Shown: piece after piece, positions 18,361 to 30,100 of the stretch
Position numbering within the stretch: position 1 is the stretch's first letter
Layout: each line of letters starts with the position of its first letter
Assembly: GCF_028473665.1 (NCBI RefSeq)
Contig: NZ_CP098774.1
Location: forward strand, 5,327,501-5,391,500
Length of the DNA stretch: 64,000 bases
Reading direction: 5' to 3'
Source of the DNA: Sphingomonas sp. QA11
Lineage (GTDB): Bacteria; Pseudomonadota; Alphaproteobacteria; Sphingomonadales; Sphingomonadaceae
Notes under the pieces: model-generated
Told to the model about the DNA's origin: nothing
Database searches by the model: none
The model's input: only the letters and a program-made list of their open reading frames with translations
Made by a program: the position numbers and the translations under genes

Positions 18361-18401
18361 TGTGATGACGGCCCGGGCCCGAACTGGATTCGTGGTCGAC
18401 G

Positions 18402-19157
18402 ATGTCGAATGAGCGCAAGCCCCGAAAGATGCAGATCCTGATCGAGGCTGATGCGGGGGATTCGCTCGAAGGCATCTGGGATCAGGAGGCGCAACGCCTG
18501 AAGATCAGGGTAATGCGGGACAGCAAGCCTGTCAGCGCTCGCGGCATAACCGAGACCACCTTCTATGAAGGAACTGGTCGGCGCAAATTCATCCATGAAA
18601 CGATGTTCGGGAAATCCTCCGACTTCACCGTCGATCCGAACGAGACGCTTCGGCTCTATCATCAGGTCTGGGCGGTGGACACCAACAGCAAGCCCGGCTT
18701 TGGCGGAATCATGAACGTCACCGGGGTCTCAGTGGTGGCGACCGACGGCAGCAACGTCATCGCGCCGGTGGCGGTCCTCTTCTTCGGCCGGACGGCGGGC
18801 AAGGCCGAGCTTTGTGGGTGGCGGCGCTTCATTGATGTCGCGCTATCCAATCCGCGATACGATGCCGGTCATCGTTATGCGCTCATCGTCGATGCCGACT
18901 ATCCGAACCTTGCCGACTTCAACCATCGCCGTCGGCCAATTCATGGCGATTTTTACCTGCCCGATAATTTCACGCTGATCTACGCGACCGCGGACAAGCC
19001 GGACAGCATCCTGAATCGAGCGTTGAAGATGAGCGACATCGTGGCGACCAAATATCGCGAGCGCGCACTCCGGTTGCCTCGCAACGCCGCCTATTTTGCC
19101 GATGTCTTGGACGAGGAAACCCATCAGGTCGCGGTGGGCCTGATCCAGCCTGAATAG
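18402..19157 (+). CDS. Uncharacterised 251-residue soluble protein
   Basis: I do not recognise this family. The product has no signal peptide or membrane span and looks like a folded beta-rich protein (alternating VSVVATDGSNVIAPVAVLFF and YALIVDADYPNLADF stretches) with a charged C-terminal helix region. Coding character is good: long frame, no better alternative in other frames, and a plausible ATG at 18402. It lies 41 bases after the AI-2E gene on the same strand and converges on the NodT gene with a 13-base gap. Confidence 0.7.
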   Translation: MSNERKPRKMQILIEADAGDSLEGIWDQEAQRLKIRVMRDSKPVSARGITETTFYEGTGRRKFIHETMFGKSSDFTVDPNETLRLYHQVWAVDTNSKPGFGGIMNVTGVSVVATDGSNVIAPVAVLFFGRTAGKAELCGWRRFIDVALSNPRYDAGHRYALIVDADYPNLADFNHRRRPIHGDFYLPDNFTLIYATADKPDSILNRALKMSDIVATKYRERALRLPRNAAYFADVLDEETHQVAVGLIQPE

Positions 19158-19170
19158 TCGGGGCCGCTTC

Positions 19171-20592
19171 TCAATACACCCCGCCGACCGCCTGCACCGT
19201 CGCCACCGCGATCTGCAACCGGCTGGTGCGCACATCAAGCAGGGAACGCTGCGCGTCGAGCGCTGCGGTCTGGGCCGTCACCACCTCAAGATAATCCGAC
19301 GCCCCGTCGCGATAACGGATCAGGGCGAGGTCGCGGGTGCGTTCGGCGGCGGTCGTCGCGTTCTGCTGGTCGGCTTCCTGCACCGCAAGATGGCGGGCGC
19401 GGGCGAGATCGTCCTCTACTTCGCGGAAGGCGGTCAGCACGGTCGAACGATAGCTCGCGGCGGCTTCGTCATATTGCGCCCGGCTGATCTTCACCCGGGC
19501 CTGCCGGGCGCCGCCGTCGAAGATCGATAAAGCGGCCGACAGCGGCCCGAGTGCCCAGAAAGCGTTCGGCGCGCTGAAGATGCTCGTGTTGCCTGCCTCG
19601 AATCCGCCGGCCCCGCCCAGGCTGAGCGAGGGGTAGAGCGCGGCGCGCGCGACGCCGATCCGGGCGTTGGCGGCCGCGATGCGCTCGGCCGCGGCGGCGA
19701 TGTCGGGACGGCGCTGGAGCAGGTCGGACGGCACGCCGACGGGGATCGCCGGTGGAACGAACGGGGCACCGGATACCGGCAGCGAGAAGCTGGACGGGGA
19801 TTCGCCCACCAGGATCGCGACCGCGTGTTCAAGCGCGGCACGATCCGCGGCGATGGAAGACAGTTCTGCCTTTGCGCTCGACAGGATGGCGGCGGCACGG
19901 CTGACGTCGATACCGGAGGCAATGCCGCCGGCATGCCGCGTATCCGTCAGGTCATAGGCGCGCTGGAACGCTTCAACTGTCTGCCTGAGCAGGGTGATGC
20001 GTGCATCGAGTCCGCGCATCCGCACATAATTGTCAGCCAGCGCCGCCTGGAGACCGAGCCGCACGCCGGCAAGATCCTGTGCGCTGGCGCGGGCATCGGC
20101 CGCACCGGCCTTGATCGAATTGCGCACCCGGCCGAACAGGTCGATCTCATAGGAAAGCGAGGCACCGATGCGCAGGTCATTGTCGGTTACCGCCGTGCCA
20201 GAGCCGAAGGGGCGCCCAGCGGAGACGCGTGAGCGCCCGGCAAGCGCGCCGGCATCAACGCGCGGCAGCGCTTGCGCGCCCGCCTCGCGCAGCGCGGCGC
20301 GGGCCTGGTCGTAGCGAGCGACCGCCGCGGCCAGATCCGGATTGGCCGCCTCGATCCGGGATTCCAGATCGTTGAGTGTCGGATCGGCGAACAATGTCCA
20401 CCATTTGCCGGCCTCGGGCGGCGTCGCGGCGACGGGCTGCCACGCGCCGAGTTCCTTGTAGGCCGGCGCGGCAGGGCTGGGCGGGAGCGTTTCGGGCGGG
20501 GCCAGCGAACAGGCGGTGAGGGCGGTTGCAAGGAGCGCGGCTACAAATCCCCTTCTCCTCAGCGGAGGGTTTGGAAGTGACACGCTACCCAT
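19171..20592 (-). CDS. NodT/OprM-type RND efflux outer-membrane lipoprotein
   Basis: The 473-residue product has a lipoprotein signal with lipobox LTAC (cysteine near residue 27), then two outer-membrane efflux repeats. Family segments include WWTLFADPTLNDLESRIEAANPDL, ASLSYEIDLFGRVRN, RRPDIAAAAERIAAANARIGVARAALYP and SLGGAGGF. It would form the TolC-like exit duct for the RND pump encoded just upstream. The ATG at 20592 starts one base after the stop of the membrane fusion gene, and the frame is open for 16 more codons upstream without a better start. Confidence 0.92.
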   Translation of the reverse strand: MGSVSLPNPPLRRRGFVAALLATALTACSLAPPETLPPSPAAPAYKELGAWQPVAATPPEAGKWWTLFADPTLNDLESRIEAANPDLAAAVARYDQARAALREAGAQALPRVDAGALAGRSRVSAGRPFGSGTAVTDNDLRIGASLSYEIDLFGRVRNSIKAGAADARASAQDLAGVRLGLQAALADNYVRMRGLDARITLLRQTVEAFQRAYDLTDTRHAGGIASGIDVSRAAAILSSAKAELSSIAADRAALEHAVAILVGESPSSFSLPVSGAPFVPPAIPVGVPSDLLQRRPDIAAAAERIAAANARIGVARAALYPSLSLGGAGGFEAGNTSIFSAPNAFWALGPLSAALSIFDGGARQARVKISRAQYDEAAASYRSTVLTAFREVEDDLARARHLAVQEADQQNATTAAERTRDLALIRYRDGASDYLEVVTAQTAALDAQRSLLDVRTSRLQIAVATVQAVGGVY

Positions 20593-20593
20593 C

Positions 20594-21778
20594 TCAGCTT
20601 GCCGCACGGGTGGCCCCCGGCCTGGTCGTGCGCACCGCATCGCCGGTCTGGAGCGAGTCGGGTGGGTTGTCGATCACGCGGTCGCTGGCGTTCAGCCCGG
20701 CGCTGATCTCGACATTGTCGCCATTGTCGCGGCCGATCGTGACCGTCTTGAGCAAGGCCTTGCCGTCCGGCCCGATCACGGCGACCTGCGTGCCGTTCGC
20801 GCCGATGATCATCGCGCTCGGCGGCAGGCGGACGCCGGCGCCCGGACTGCCCGCGCCGAGCGGCAGCTTCACCTGGGCGTAGGCGCCCGGCTTCAGCGCC
20901 TTGTCGCCATTCGCTGCCTGGAACTCCATCAGCACCGTGCCCGACTGGGGATCGACCGCGCCGGCGCTCCGCACGAGCTGGATGTCAAAATCGCGCCCCG
21001 GATATTCCGGCACGCTGAGCGAGGCGTGCAGGCCTGGGTGGAAGGCGCCCGAATAGGGCTGGGGCACGCGAACATAGACGCGCATCCGCCCGATATCCGC
21101 GACGGTGAAGAGCGGGGTCGAGGCGGCGGTGCCGGCGGTGACGAGCGCGCCGATCTGGGTCGAGCGGCTGGTGACCACGCCGGAGAAGGGCGCCACGAGG
21201 TGCGTGAAGCCTTGCAGCGCACCAAGCCGGCGGACATTCGCGCTTGCTGCGTTGGCGATCGCGGTCTTGGCGGCCAGATCGCCGATCTTCTCGTCGGTCT
21301 CCTGCTTCGACACCGCGTCCTTCGCCAGCAGGTTGTTCCAGCGCGTGGCGGTCGACTGGGCGAGTGCGCGATTGGCCTGGGCGGTCTGGAGATCGGCCCG
21401 GGCGGCGGCGACCTGCTGGTCGACCTCGGGCGCGTCGAGCACCGCAAGAACCTGCCCGGCGCGGACGGGATCGCCGATATCGACGAACCAGCGGCTGATA
21501 TAGCCGGTGGTGCGGGCATAGATCGCGGCGCTGTTATAGGCCTGGACGCTTCCCGGCAGGGTCAGCGCCTCGGCCTTTTCGGCAGCCGTCGGGCGGATGA
21601 TCGTGACGACCGGGGTCGATTGAGCGTCGGTCCAGCGTGTCAGGCTGCTTTCAGTGCGCATCCGGCTGAAGATGCCGAACGCGACGACCAGCAAGGCGAT
21701 CGCCACGGCGACGATGGCGAAGAGGCGCAGTTTGGTCCTGGGCCGTGAATCAACGGTATCGATACGGGTTTCAAGCAT
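20594..21778 (-). CDS. RND efflux periplasmic adaptor (HlyD/AcrA family)
   Basis: The 394-residue product has one N-terminal membrane anchor (about residues 18-40), a biotinyl-lipoyl-like domain (ALTLPGSVQAYNSAAIYARTTGYI, VDIGDPVRAGQVLAVLDAPEVD), a helical hairpin with QTAQANRALAQSTATRW, and beta-barrel and membrane-proximal domains (VAPFSGVVTSRSTQIGALV). It bridges the inner-membrane pump and the NodT duct. It overlaps the pump gene by eight bases and ends one base before the NodT start, so all three are one operon. Confidence 0.92.
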   Translation of the reverse strand: MLETRIDTVDSRPRTKLRLFAIVAVAIALLVVAFGIFSRMRTESSLTRWTDAQSTPVVTIIRPTAAEKAEALTLPGSVQAYNSAAIYARTTGYISRWFVDIGDPVRAGQVLAVLDAPEVDQQVAAARADLQTAQANRALAQSTATRWNNLLAKDAVSKQETDEKIGDLAAKTAIANAASANVRRLGALQGFTHLVAPFSGVVTSRSTQIGALVTAGTAASTPLFTVADIGRMRVYVRVPQPYSGAFHPGLHASLSVPEYPGRDFDIQLVRSAGAVDPQSGTVLMEFQAANGDKALKPGAYAQVKLPLGAGSPGAGVRLPPSAMIIGANGTQVAVIGPDGKALLKTVTIGRDNGDNVEISAGLNASDRVIDNPPDSLQTGDAVRTTRPGATRAAS

Positions 21779-24700
21779 GCGATTCCTCCAGCGCGGCGGC
21801 GCGCTTGCTTGCCTTTTCGGCGTCCCGGCGATGGGCGATGCTGAAGATCACCGGGACGAACATCAACGTTGCGATCGTCGCCACGATCAGCCCGCCGATC
21901 ACCGCGCGGCCCAGTGGCGCGTTCTGCTCGCCGCCCTCGCCAAGGCCCAGCGCCATCGGCAGCATGCCGATGATCATGGCGAGCGCGGTCATCAGCACCG
22001 GGCGGAACCGCGTCATCCCCGCCTCGAGGGCTGCCTTCGTCGCATCGGCATGCTCGGCGAGCCGTTCGCGCGCGAAGCTGACGACCAGGATCGAGTTGGC
22101 GGTGGCGACGCCCATGCACATGATCGCACCAGTCAGCGCCGGCACCGACAGCGTGGTGCCGGTGATGAACAGCATCCAGATGATGCCGGCGATTGCGCCG
22201 GGCAGGGCGGTGATGATGACGAACGGATCGAGCCAGCTCTGGAAGTTCACCACGATCAGCAGGTAGATCAGCAGGATCGCGCCGATCAGGCCGAAGAACA
22301 GGCCGGAAAAGGCGGTGTTCATCGTCTGGTACTGGCCGCGCAGCGTGACGGTCACGCCCTTGGGCGCCTGCGCTTTCATCTGTTTCAGCACATGGTTGAT
22401 GTCGCCGGCCACGGCGCCGAGATCGCGGCCGTTGGGCGTCGCGAAAATATCGATCGATGGCGCGATATTGTAGTGGGAAACGACCGCGGCCGCGTTTCCG
22501 CGCACGAGGGTGGAGATGCCGCCGAGCACCTGGGATCCGGCATGGCCGGCACCGGTGATCGGGATGTTCTGCAGGTCGCTGAGCGATCCAATCTGATATT
22601 CCGGCGTCTGCGCGACGACCGAATAGGACACGCCGTTCTCGGGGTTGAGGTAGAAGACCGGGGATGTCTGGCCCGATCCGGCGAGCGCGCCCGACAGGCC
22701 GTTGGTCACGTCGCGTTCGGTCAGGCCGAACTGGCTGATCCGGCTGCGGTCGACCGCGACACGCATCTCGGGATAGCGCGCCGATTGCTGGATGCGCGCG
22801 TCGGCCACGCCCGGAATGGTCTGGAGCTTGCGCAGGATATTGCGCGCATAGGCATAGTTGGCGGCCTGGTCCCGCCCGCCCGCGATCTGCACGTCGATCG
22901 GCGCTGGCGCACCGAAATTCAGGATCTGGCTGGTGATGTCGGCGGGCAGGAAGGAGAAGGTCGTGCCGGGGAAGCCGCCGGGCAGCGCCTCGCGCAGCTG
23001 GCGGACATAGTCGGCCGTCGGCGCATGGTCCTTCGAAAGCTGGATTAGGATGTCGCCGTCCTGTGGACCGATCGTGCCGGAATTGTTGTAGATCACGTTG
23101 ATGCCGCTGAACGGCAGGCCGATATTGTCGACGATCGAGACCAGTTCCTGCGCCGGGATGATCTGGCGAATGCGGCGCTGGATACGGTCGAACTCAGCCG
23201 ATGTCTGTTCGATGCGTGAGCCTACCGGGGTTCGGACGTGCATGGTGATCTGTCCGGCATCGACCGACGGGAAGAAATTCTGTCCGAGGAACGGCACCAG
23301 CAGGAACGATACGGCCACGACCGCCAGGAAGCCGATCACGAAGCGCCGGCCGGAGCCGAGCGCGCGTTCAAGCAGGGCGCCATATCCGGTGCGGATGCGT
23401 TCGAACCGCGCCTCGAACCCGCGCTGGAAACGGACGAGCGGGTTGCGCGAATCCGGCCTGCCCGCCTCGTGAAGATGACCGGGCGCATGTGGTTTCAGCA
23501 GGAACATCGCCATGGTCGGGACAAGCGTGCGTGACAGGATGAACGATGCGATCATCGCGAACACCACGGCGAACGCGAGCGGCACGAACAGGAAACCGGC
23601 GACTCCCGGCAGGAAGAACATCGGCACGAATACGATGCAGATGCACAGTAGCGAGACGAAGGCTGGCGTCACGATCTGAGCGGCGCCGTCGAGGATCGAG
23701 GGGATGACACCCTTGCCCTGTTCCATGTGCCAGTTGATGTTCTCGATCGTCACCGTCGCGTCGTCGACCAGAATGCCGACCGCGAGGCTCAGCCCGCCCA
23801 AGGTCATGATGTTCAGCGTCTGGCCCGTGGCGGCCAGCGCGATCAGCGCGGCGAGGATCGCGAGCGGAATGGAAATGGCGATGATGACGGTCGATCGCCA
23901 CGATCCCAGGAACAGCAGGATCATCAGGCTGGTCAGCGCGGCCGCGATCGCGCCTTCCTTGATCACGCCGTTGATCGCTGCCTTCACGAACAGGGACTGG
24001 TCGCCGATCGGCACGATCTTCAACGCGTCCGGCAAGCTCGCCTGCGCGCCCGGCAACGCGTCCTTGATTCCCTGCACGATCGCCAGGGTGGAGGTCGCGC
24101 CGTTCTTCAGGATCGTCATCAGAACGGATCGCGATCCGTCGACATGCACGACGTTGGTCTGCGGCGCGGTACCGTCGCGGACATGGGCGACATCGCGCAT
24201 ATAGATGGTGCCGCCATCGACCACCTTGATCGGCAGCGCGTTGAGCTCCTCGATCGATCCCGGCGCGTTGTTGAGCCGGACGGTGTACTGATAGCCGCCG
24301 ATCTTGACGAAGCCGGCCGGGTTGATCTGGTTCTGCGCGGCGATGGCATTGGTCACGTCCTGCGCCGAGAGCCCTTTTGACTGGAGCGCCTGCGGATCCA
24401 TGTCGATCTGGATCTGGCGCGACCGCCCGCCCGAGGGATAGGGGATGGCGGCGCCGGGCACCGTCACCAGCGCAGGCCGGATATTGTTCTGCGCAAGATC
24501 GAACATGCGCCCTTCGGACAGCCCCTTGCCCGACAGCGCGAGCTGAAGGATCGGCACGGTGGAGGCGTTGTAGTTCAGGATCAGCGGGGGCGTGGTGCCG
24601 ACGGGCATCTGCCGCACCGCCGTCTGCGATACCGACGTCACCTGAGCGGTGGCGGTGCGGATATCGACGCCCGGCTGAAAATAGATCTTCACGATGCCGA

Positions 24701-24968
24701 TACCGGGCATCGACTGGCTCTCGATATGATCGATATCGTTTACCGTGGTGGTCAGGATGCGCTCGTACGGCGTGATGATCCGGCCCGACATGTCCTCGGG
24801 CGACAGGCCGGCATAGTTCCAGGCCGTGGCAATCACCGGCACGCGGATCTCGGGGAAGATATCGACCGGGGTGCGCGCCGCCGCCAGCACGCCGACGATG
24901 GCGATCAGGATGGCCATGACGATGAAGGTCAGCGGACGTGCCAGCGCTACCTTGACGATACCGATCAT
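21771..24968 (-). CDS. RND-family efflux permease, MdtB/MdtC-like subgroup
   Basis: The 1065-residue product has the twelve-span RND layout, with a first span after MIGIVKVALARPL, two large periplasmic loops and the repeated motifs TPVDIFPEIRVPVI, VDDATVTIENINWHMEQGKG and the second-half GAILLIYLLIVVNFQSWLDP. It would export drugs, metals or other toxic compounds using the proton gradient. I place the start at the ATG at 24968, as RND pumps usually begin right before the first span; the frame stays open for 28 codons more. The LysR gene is divergent 134 bases away. Confidence 0.92.
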   Translation of the reverse strand: MIGIVKVALARPLTFIVMAILIAIVGVLAAARTPVDIFPEIRVPVIATAWNYAGLSPEDMSGRIITPYERILTTTVNDIDHIESQSMPGIGIVKIYFQPGVDIRTATAQVTSVSQTAVRQMPVGTTPPLILNYNASTVPILQLALSGKGLSEGRMFDLAQNNIRPALVTVPGAAIPYPSGGRSRQIQIDMDPQALQSKGLSAQDVTNAIAAQNQINPAGFVKIGGYQYTVRLNNAPGSIEELNALPIKVVDGGTIYMRDVAHVRDGTAPQTNVVHVDGSRSVLMTILKNGATSTLAIVQGIKDALPGAQASLPDALKIVPIGDQSLFVKAAINGVIKEGAIAAALTSLMILLFLGSWRSTVIIAISIPLAILAALIALAATGQTLNIMTLGGLSLAVGILVDDATVTIENINWHMEQGKGVIPSILDGAAQIVTPAFVSLLCICIVFVPMFFLPGVAGFLFVPLAFAVVFAMIASFILSRTLVPTMAMFLLKPHAPGHLHEAGRPDSRNPLVRFQRGFEARFERIRTGYGALLERALGSGRRFVIGFLAVVAVSFLLVPFLGQNFFPSVDAGQITMHVRTPVGSRIEQTSAEFDRIQRRIRQIIPAQELVSIVDNIGLPFSGINVIYNNSGTIGPQDGDILIQLSKDHAPTADYVRQLREALPGGFPGTTFSFLPADITSQILNFGAPAPIDVQIAGGRDQAANYAYARNILRKLQTIPGVADARIQQSARYPEMRVAVDRSRISQFGLTERDVTNGLSGALAGSGQTSPVFYLNPENGVSYSVVAQTPEYQIGSLSDLQNIPITGAGHAGSQVLGGISTLVRGNAAAVVSHYNIAPSIDIFATPNGRDLGAVAGDINHVLKQMKAQAPKGVTVTLRGQYQTMNTAFSGLFFGLIGAILLIYLLIVVNFQSWLDPFVIITALPGAIAGIIWMLFITGTTLSVPALTGAIMCMGVATANSILVVSFARERLAEHADATKAALEAGMTRFRPVLMTALAMIIGMLPMALGLGEGGEQNAPLGRAVIGGLIVATIATLMFVPVIFSIAHRRDAEKASKRAAALEESHA

Positions 24969-25068
24969 TTGGGTCCGATCATGGCGGATCTCCGGGTCCC
25001 GGGGAGGGAATGCGACTGAGTCTTCTGGCGGCCGAATGAGCTTTTGCTGCACTTGCGTCCAATATGAT

Positions 25069-25083
25069 TTGACCCCGGATCAA
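25069..25083. promoter_or_regulatory. LysR-type T-N11-A box between the efflux operon and its regulator
   Basis: The sequence TTGACCCCGGATCAA has TTGA/TCAA arms and fits the T-N11-A dyad that LysR proteins bind. It lies 20 bases before the LysR start and about 100 bases before the RND start, the usual place for an autoregulated divergent control site. Confidence 0.5.
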
Positions 25084-25102
25084 GACGTGCGACATATCGA
25101 TC

Positions 25103-26035
25103 ATGGAACTTCGCCATCTGCGATATTTCGTCGCCGTCGCCGATGAACTGCATTTCGGGCGCGCGGCACAGCATCTGGGCGTGTCGCAACCGCCGCTCAG
25201 CCAGCAGATCAGGGCGCTGGAGGATGAGCTTGGTGTGCGCCTGTTCGAACGGAGCAGTCGCAAGGTGGTGCTGACGGAGGCCGGCCGGGTCTTCCTTGAC
25301 CAGGCCCGCGCCACCCTGACTCAGGCCGAGCATGCGGTGGACGTGGCGAAGCGCGCGGCGCGGGGGGATTTCGGCAGACTCACGGTAGGGTTCAATCCTT
25401 CCGCGCCGTTCGTGCCCGCGGTTGCCCGCGCGATCTTCGATTTCCGGCAACGCTATCCGGAGATGCGGATCGAACTGCTCGAACTTTCACCAGGCGCGCA
25501 GGTCGCCGAACTCGCGGCCGGCGAGATCGACATCAGCTTCCTGCGCAGCCCGACGCCGCCGCTGGTGCCGCCCGGCATCATCGCGACGCGCGTGCTTGAG
25601 GAACGGCTCTATATCGCGATGCGATCGGACCATCGCTTTGCCCGCAAGGCCAGCCTGTCGTTCAAGGACCTGCACGGCGAGCCGATGATCTTCTATTCGA
25701 GCGAGCAGAAGGGCAGCTTCGCCGGGCATTTCCTCGACATGCTGCACGAGGTTGGCGTCGAGCCGATCATGGCGCAGGACGTTCGCGAGATATCGACTCT
25801 GTTCGGCCTGGTCGTCGCCGGACTGGGCACGGCGGTGCTGGCAGAATCGCTGCGCGCGCTCCAGCCGGCCGGGCTGGTCTATCGCCCGCTGCGGGACAAG
25901 AAGGCGATCTCCTCGCTCTGGATCCTCAGCGCGAAGAATGCCGCTGGCGTGGTCGCGCGGCAGTTCCTCGACATTCTCGAAGCATCGGGGTCGGACGTCT
26001 CGCAACAGAACATCCCGCCCCGGAATGGACCATAA
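25103..26035 (+). CDS. LysR-family transcriptional regulator
   Basis: The 310-residue product has the N-terminal winged helix-turn-helix MELRHLRYFVAVADELHFGRAA then SQPPLSQQIRALEDELGVRLFER, followed by a periplasmic-binding-like effector domain (LTVGFNPSAPFVPAVAR, VAGLGTAVLAESL). The sequence is closest in style to CatR/BenM regulators that sense small aromatic or organic acids, but the effector is unknown. Its divergent placement against the RND operon makes it the likely regulator of that pump. Confidence 0.93.
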   Translation: MELRHLRYFVAVADELHFGRAAQHLGVSQPPLSQQIRALEDELGVRLFERSSRKVVLTEAGRVFLDQARATLTQAEHAVDVAKRAARGDFGRLTVGFNPSAPFVPAVARAIFDFRQRYPEMRIELLELSPGAQVAELAAGEIDISFLRSPTPPLVPPGIIATRVLEERLYIAMRSDHRFARKASLSFKDLHGEPMIFYSSEQKGSFAGHFLDMLHEVGVEPIMAQDVREISTLFGLVVAGLGTAVLAESLRALQPAGLVYRPLRDKKAISSLWILSAKNAAGVVARQFLDILEASGSDVSQQNIPPRNGP

Positions 26036-26066
26036 GCACGTGGCTAGTAGTTCATGATGCGGAACT

Positions 26067-26089
26067 CGCAGCCATCGGGATTGGCTGCG
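26067..26089 (+). terminator. Hairpin downstream of the LysR gene
   Basis: CGCAGCCA at 26067-26074 pairs with TGGCTGCG at 26082-26089 around a seven-base loop, 31 bases after the LysR stop. No T-run follows; a run of 11 C bases lies at 26119-26129 instead. It may be a rho-dependent or stabilising hairpin. Confidence 0.35.
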
Positions 26090-26246
26090 CTGCCACTTGA
26101 ATACGGCTATTCTTGAAGCCCCCCCCCCCGATCCCCGACCTGCAAGGTCGATATGACTTTCGTCTCCTTGCCCGTATGCGTCGGTTCTCTTGCTGCTTTA
26201 CAAGCGCAATACACCTGATAGGCTTTGCTCCGACCGGAGGGAATCC

Positions 26247-27125
<879 letters not shown>

Positions 27126-27130
27126 CGCCC

Positions 27131-30100
27131 ATGTTCCGCGGCATCTTCGGCTTCGAGCTCCGCTACCAGCTGCGTAATCCGGTCTTCTGGGTCGCGGTGG
27201 TCGCCTTCTTCCTGTGCGGCTTCGGCGCGACCACGATCGACCAGATCCAGATCGGATCGGGCGGCAACGTCCACAAGAACGCGCCCTATGCGATCGCGCA
27301 GGTCGTGATGATCATGTCGGTCTTCTACATGTTCGTCTCGACCGCATTCGTCGCCAATGTGGTCGTGCGCGACGACGAGACCGGCTTCGGCCCGATCGTG
27401 CGCGCCACGCGAATCACCCGCAGCGCCTATCTGCTTGGCCGCTATTCCGGCGCCTATGTGGCCGCCGCGCTTGGCTTCCTTGCCGTTCTGGCCGGCATCT
27501 GGATCGGCACCTTCATGCCCTGGGTCGACCGCGAGGTGCTCGGCCCGAACATCTTCTCTTATTATGCGATGCCCTTTCTGCTGGTCGGGCTGCCAAACCT
27601 GCTGCTCACTTCGGCGCTGTTCTTCGCACTTGCGACGGCAACCCGGTCGATGATGGCGACCTATCTCGGTGTCGTCGGGTTCCTGATCCTGTGGACGATC
27701 GCCAGTGTCGTGCTCGATCGCAACCCGGCCTATGAACTGGCGGGGGCCTATGGCGAGCCGTTCGGCGTCGGTGCCTTTTCCTATGCGACCAAATACTGGA
27801 CGGCGGCGGATCGCAACACGCTCGTCCCGCCGATCGACGGCATGTTCCTGTGGAACCGCGCCATCGTCATCGCGATCGGCGTTGGCGCGCTGGCGGTGGC
27901 GGTCGCCACCTTCAGTTTCGGCACCAGGCCGTCAAAGGCGAGCAGGCGCGCATTGAGGCTTCAGCAGCAGGTCGAAGCGCGCGCGCCGTCCGGTCAGGCC
28001 GGTCCGTTGCCTGTACCCAGCTTCGGTCGCGCGACTGCCTTCGCCCAACTCCGCGTGCGGACCGCGCTCGAGCTCGGCCAGGTGTTCAAGAGCCCGGCCT
28101 TTTTCGTCCTGATGGCGCTCGGCCTGTTCAACGCGGCTGGCGCGATGGTCGATATCGGCGAATTGTTCGGCACGCCGGTGCTGCCGGTGACGCGCGTGGT
28201 GATCGGCCTGCTCGAAGGATCCTTCAGCATCGTCCCGGTGATCATCGCGATCTATTATGCCGGCGAACTCGTCTGGCGCGAGCGCGACCGCAAGATCCAT
28301 GAGATCATCGATGCGTCGGCGATTCCCGACTGGGCCTATGTGGTGCCGAAGGCGCTCGCTGTCCTGCTGGTGATGTTGTCGACCCTGCTGGTCAGCGTGC
28401 TTGCCGGCCTTGGGGCGCAGCTGTTCCACGGCTATACCGACGTCGAGCTCGGCAAATATCTCCTCTGGTACGTGCTGCCCGACACGATCGGCTTCACGCT
28501 GATCGCGGTGCTTGCCGTCTTCATCCAGGCGCTCAGCCCGAACAAATATCTCGGCTGGGGCCTGATGGTGTTCTATTTCATCATCGTCCGGGTCACGTTG
28601 CGCAATCTCGGCTTCGGCGATGCGCTCTATAATTACGGGCAAATCCCGGGCGTGCCGCTGTCCGACATGAATGGGCAGGGGCGTTTCTGGATCGGGGCGT
28701 ACTGGCTGCGGCTCTACTGGTCGGCTTTCGCGCTGATCCTGCTGGTGCTGGCGCATGCGCTCTGGCGGCGCGGCACCGAGACCCGGCTGCGGCCGCGGCT
28801 CAAACGTCTCCCTCGCCGGTTGTCCGGCACGGCCGGGCTGGTTGGCGGCGTTGCGTTCGCGGTGTTCGTCGCGAGCGGGGTGTACATCTTCATCAACACC
28901 CATGTCTGGAACAGGTACAGCACGCCCGTCTCCGACGACGCTTTCACGGCAGAATATGAAAAGACGCTGCTGCCCTACCAGAAGCTGCCCCAGCTCTCCG
29001 TCGCGGCGGCGCGCGTCGCGGTGGACCTGCGCCCCCAGGAGCCAGGGCTCAGCGCGAAGGGCGTCCTGACTCTGGTCAACCGGACCTCCGGGCCGATCCG
29101 CGACGTGCACGTCCGCCTGGACGATCGCGTGACGAAGATCGGGTCGATCGCCATTCCGGGCGTGACGCTGGTGCGGGATTATCCGAAATTCCAGTACCGT
29201 ATCTACCGGCTCGCGGCGCCGCTTGCGCCGGGCGGTGAGACCAGCCTGACCTTCCGCAGCGAGCGGACCCAGCGTGGCTTCCGCAACAGCGGTAACGATA
29301 CGCGGGTCGTGCAGAACGGCACCTTCGTCAATAATTTCGAATTCGTGCCGACGATCGGCATGGACCGGAACGGGTTGCTGCAGGACCGGACCAAGCGCCG
29401 CAAATACGGCCTTCCGCCGGAGCTTCGGCCGGCGAAGCTGGAGGACATGGCCGCGACGCGTTTCAGCCAGCTACGTACTGACTGGATCAAGACCGACATC
29501 ACCGTCACCACCGATGCCGGCCAGACGCCGATCGCGCCCGGCTACAAGGTCAGCGATACGACCGCGAACGGTCGTCGCACCGCGCGCTTCGTCGTCGATG
29601 CCCCGATCCAGAATTTCTATTCGGTCCAGTCGGCGCGCTACGTGGAAAAGCATGTGATGCACCACGGCGTAGACCTGTCGGTCTATTACGATGCCCGCCA
29701 CGGCCGGAACGTCGATCGCATGCTCGCCGCCTTCGCGCACGGGCTCAATTATTATCAGCCGAATTTCGGTCCCTATCAGTTCCGGCAGGCGCGCATCATC
29801 GAGTTCCCCGATTATGCGCAGTTCGCCCAGGCGTTCGCCGGCACCATGCCCTATTCGGAAGGCATCGGTTTCATCGCGGACCTCTCCGATCCGGAGAAGA
29901 TCGACTATGTCACCTATGTCACGGCGCATGAACTGGGCCATCAATGGTGGGCGCATCAGGCGATCGGTGCCGACATGCAGGGCGCGACGATGCTCACGGA
30001 AACGCTGGCGCAATATTCAGCGCTGATGGTGATGGAGAAGCTTTACGGCCGTGACCAGATCCGCCGTTTCCTGAAGTTCGAGCTCGACCGCTATCTCCGC

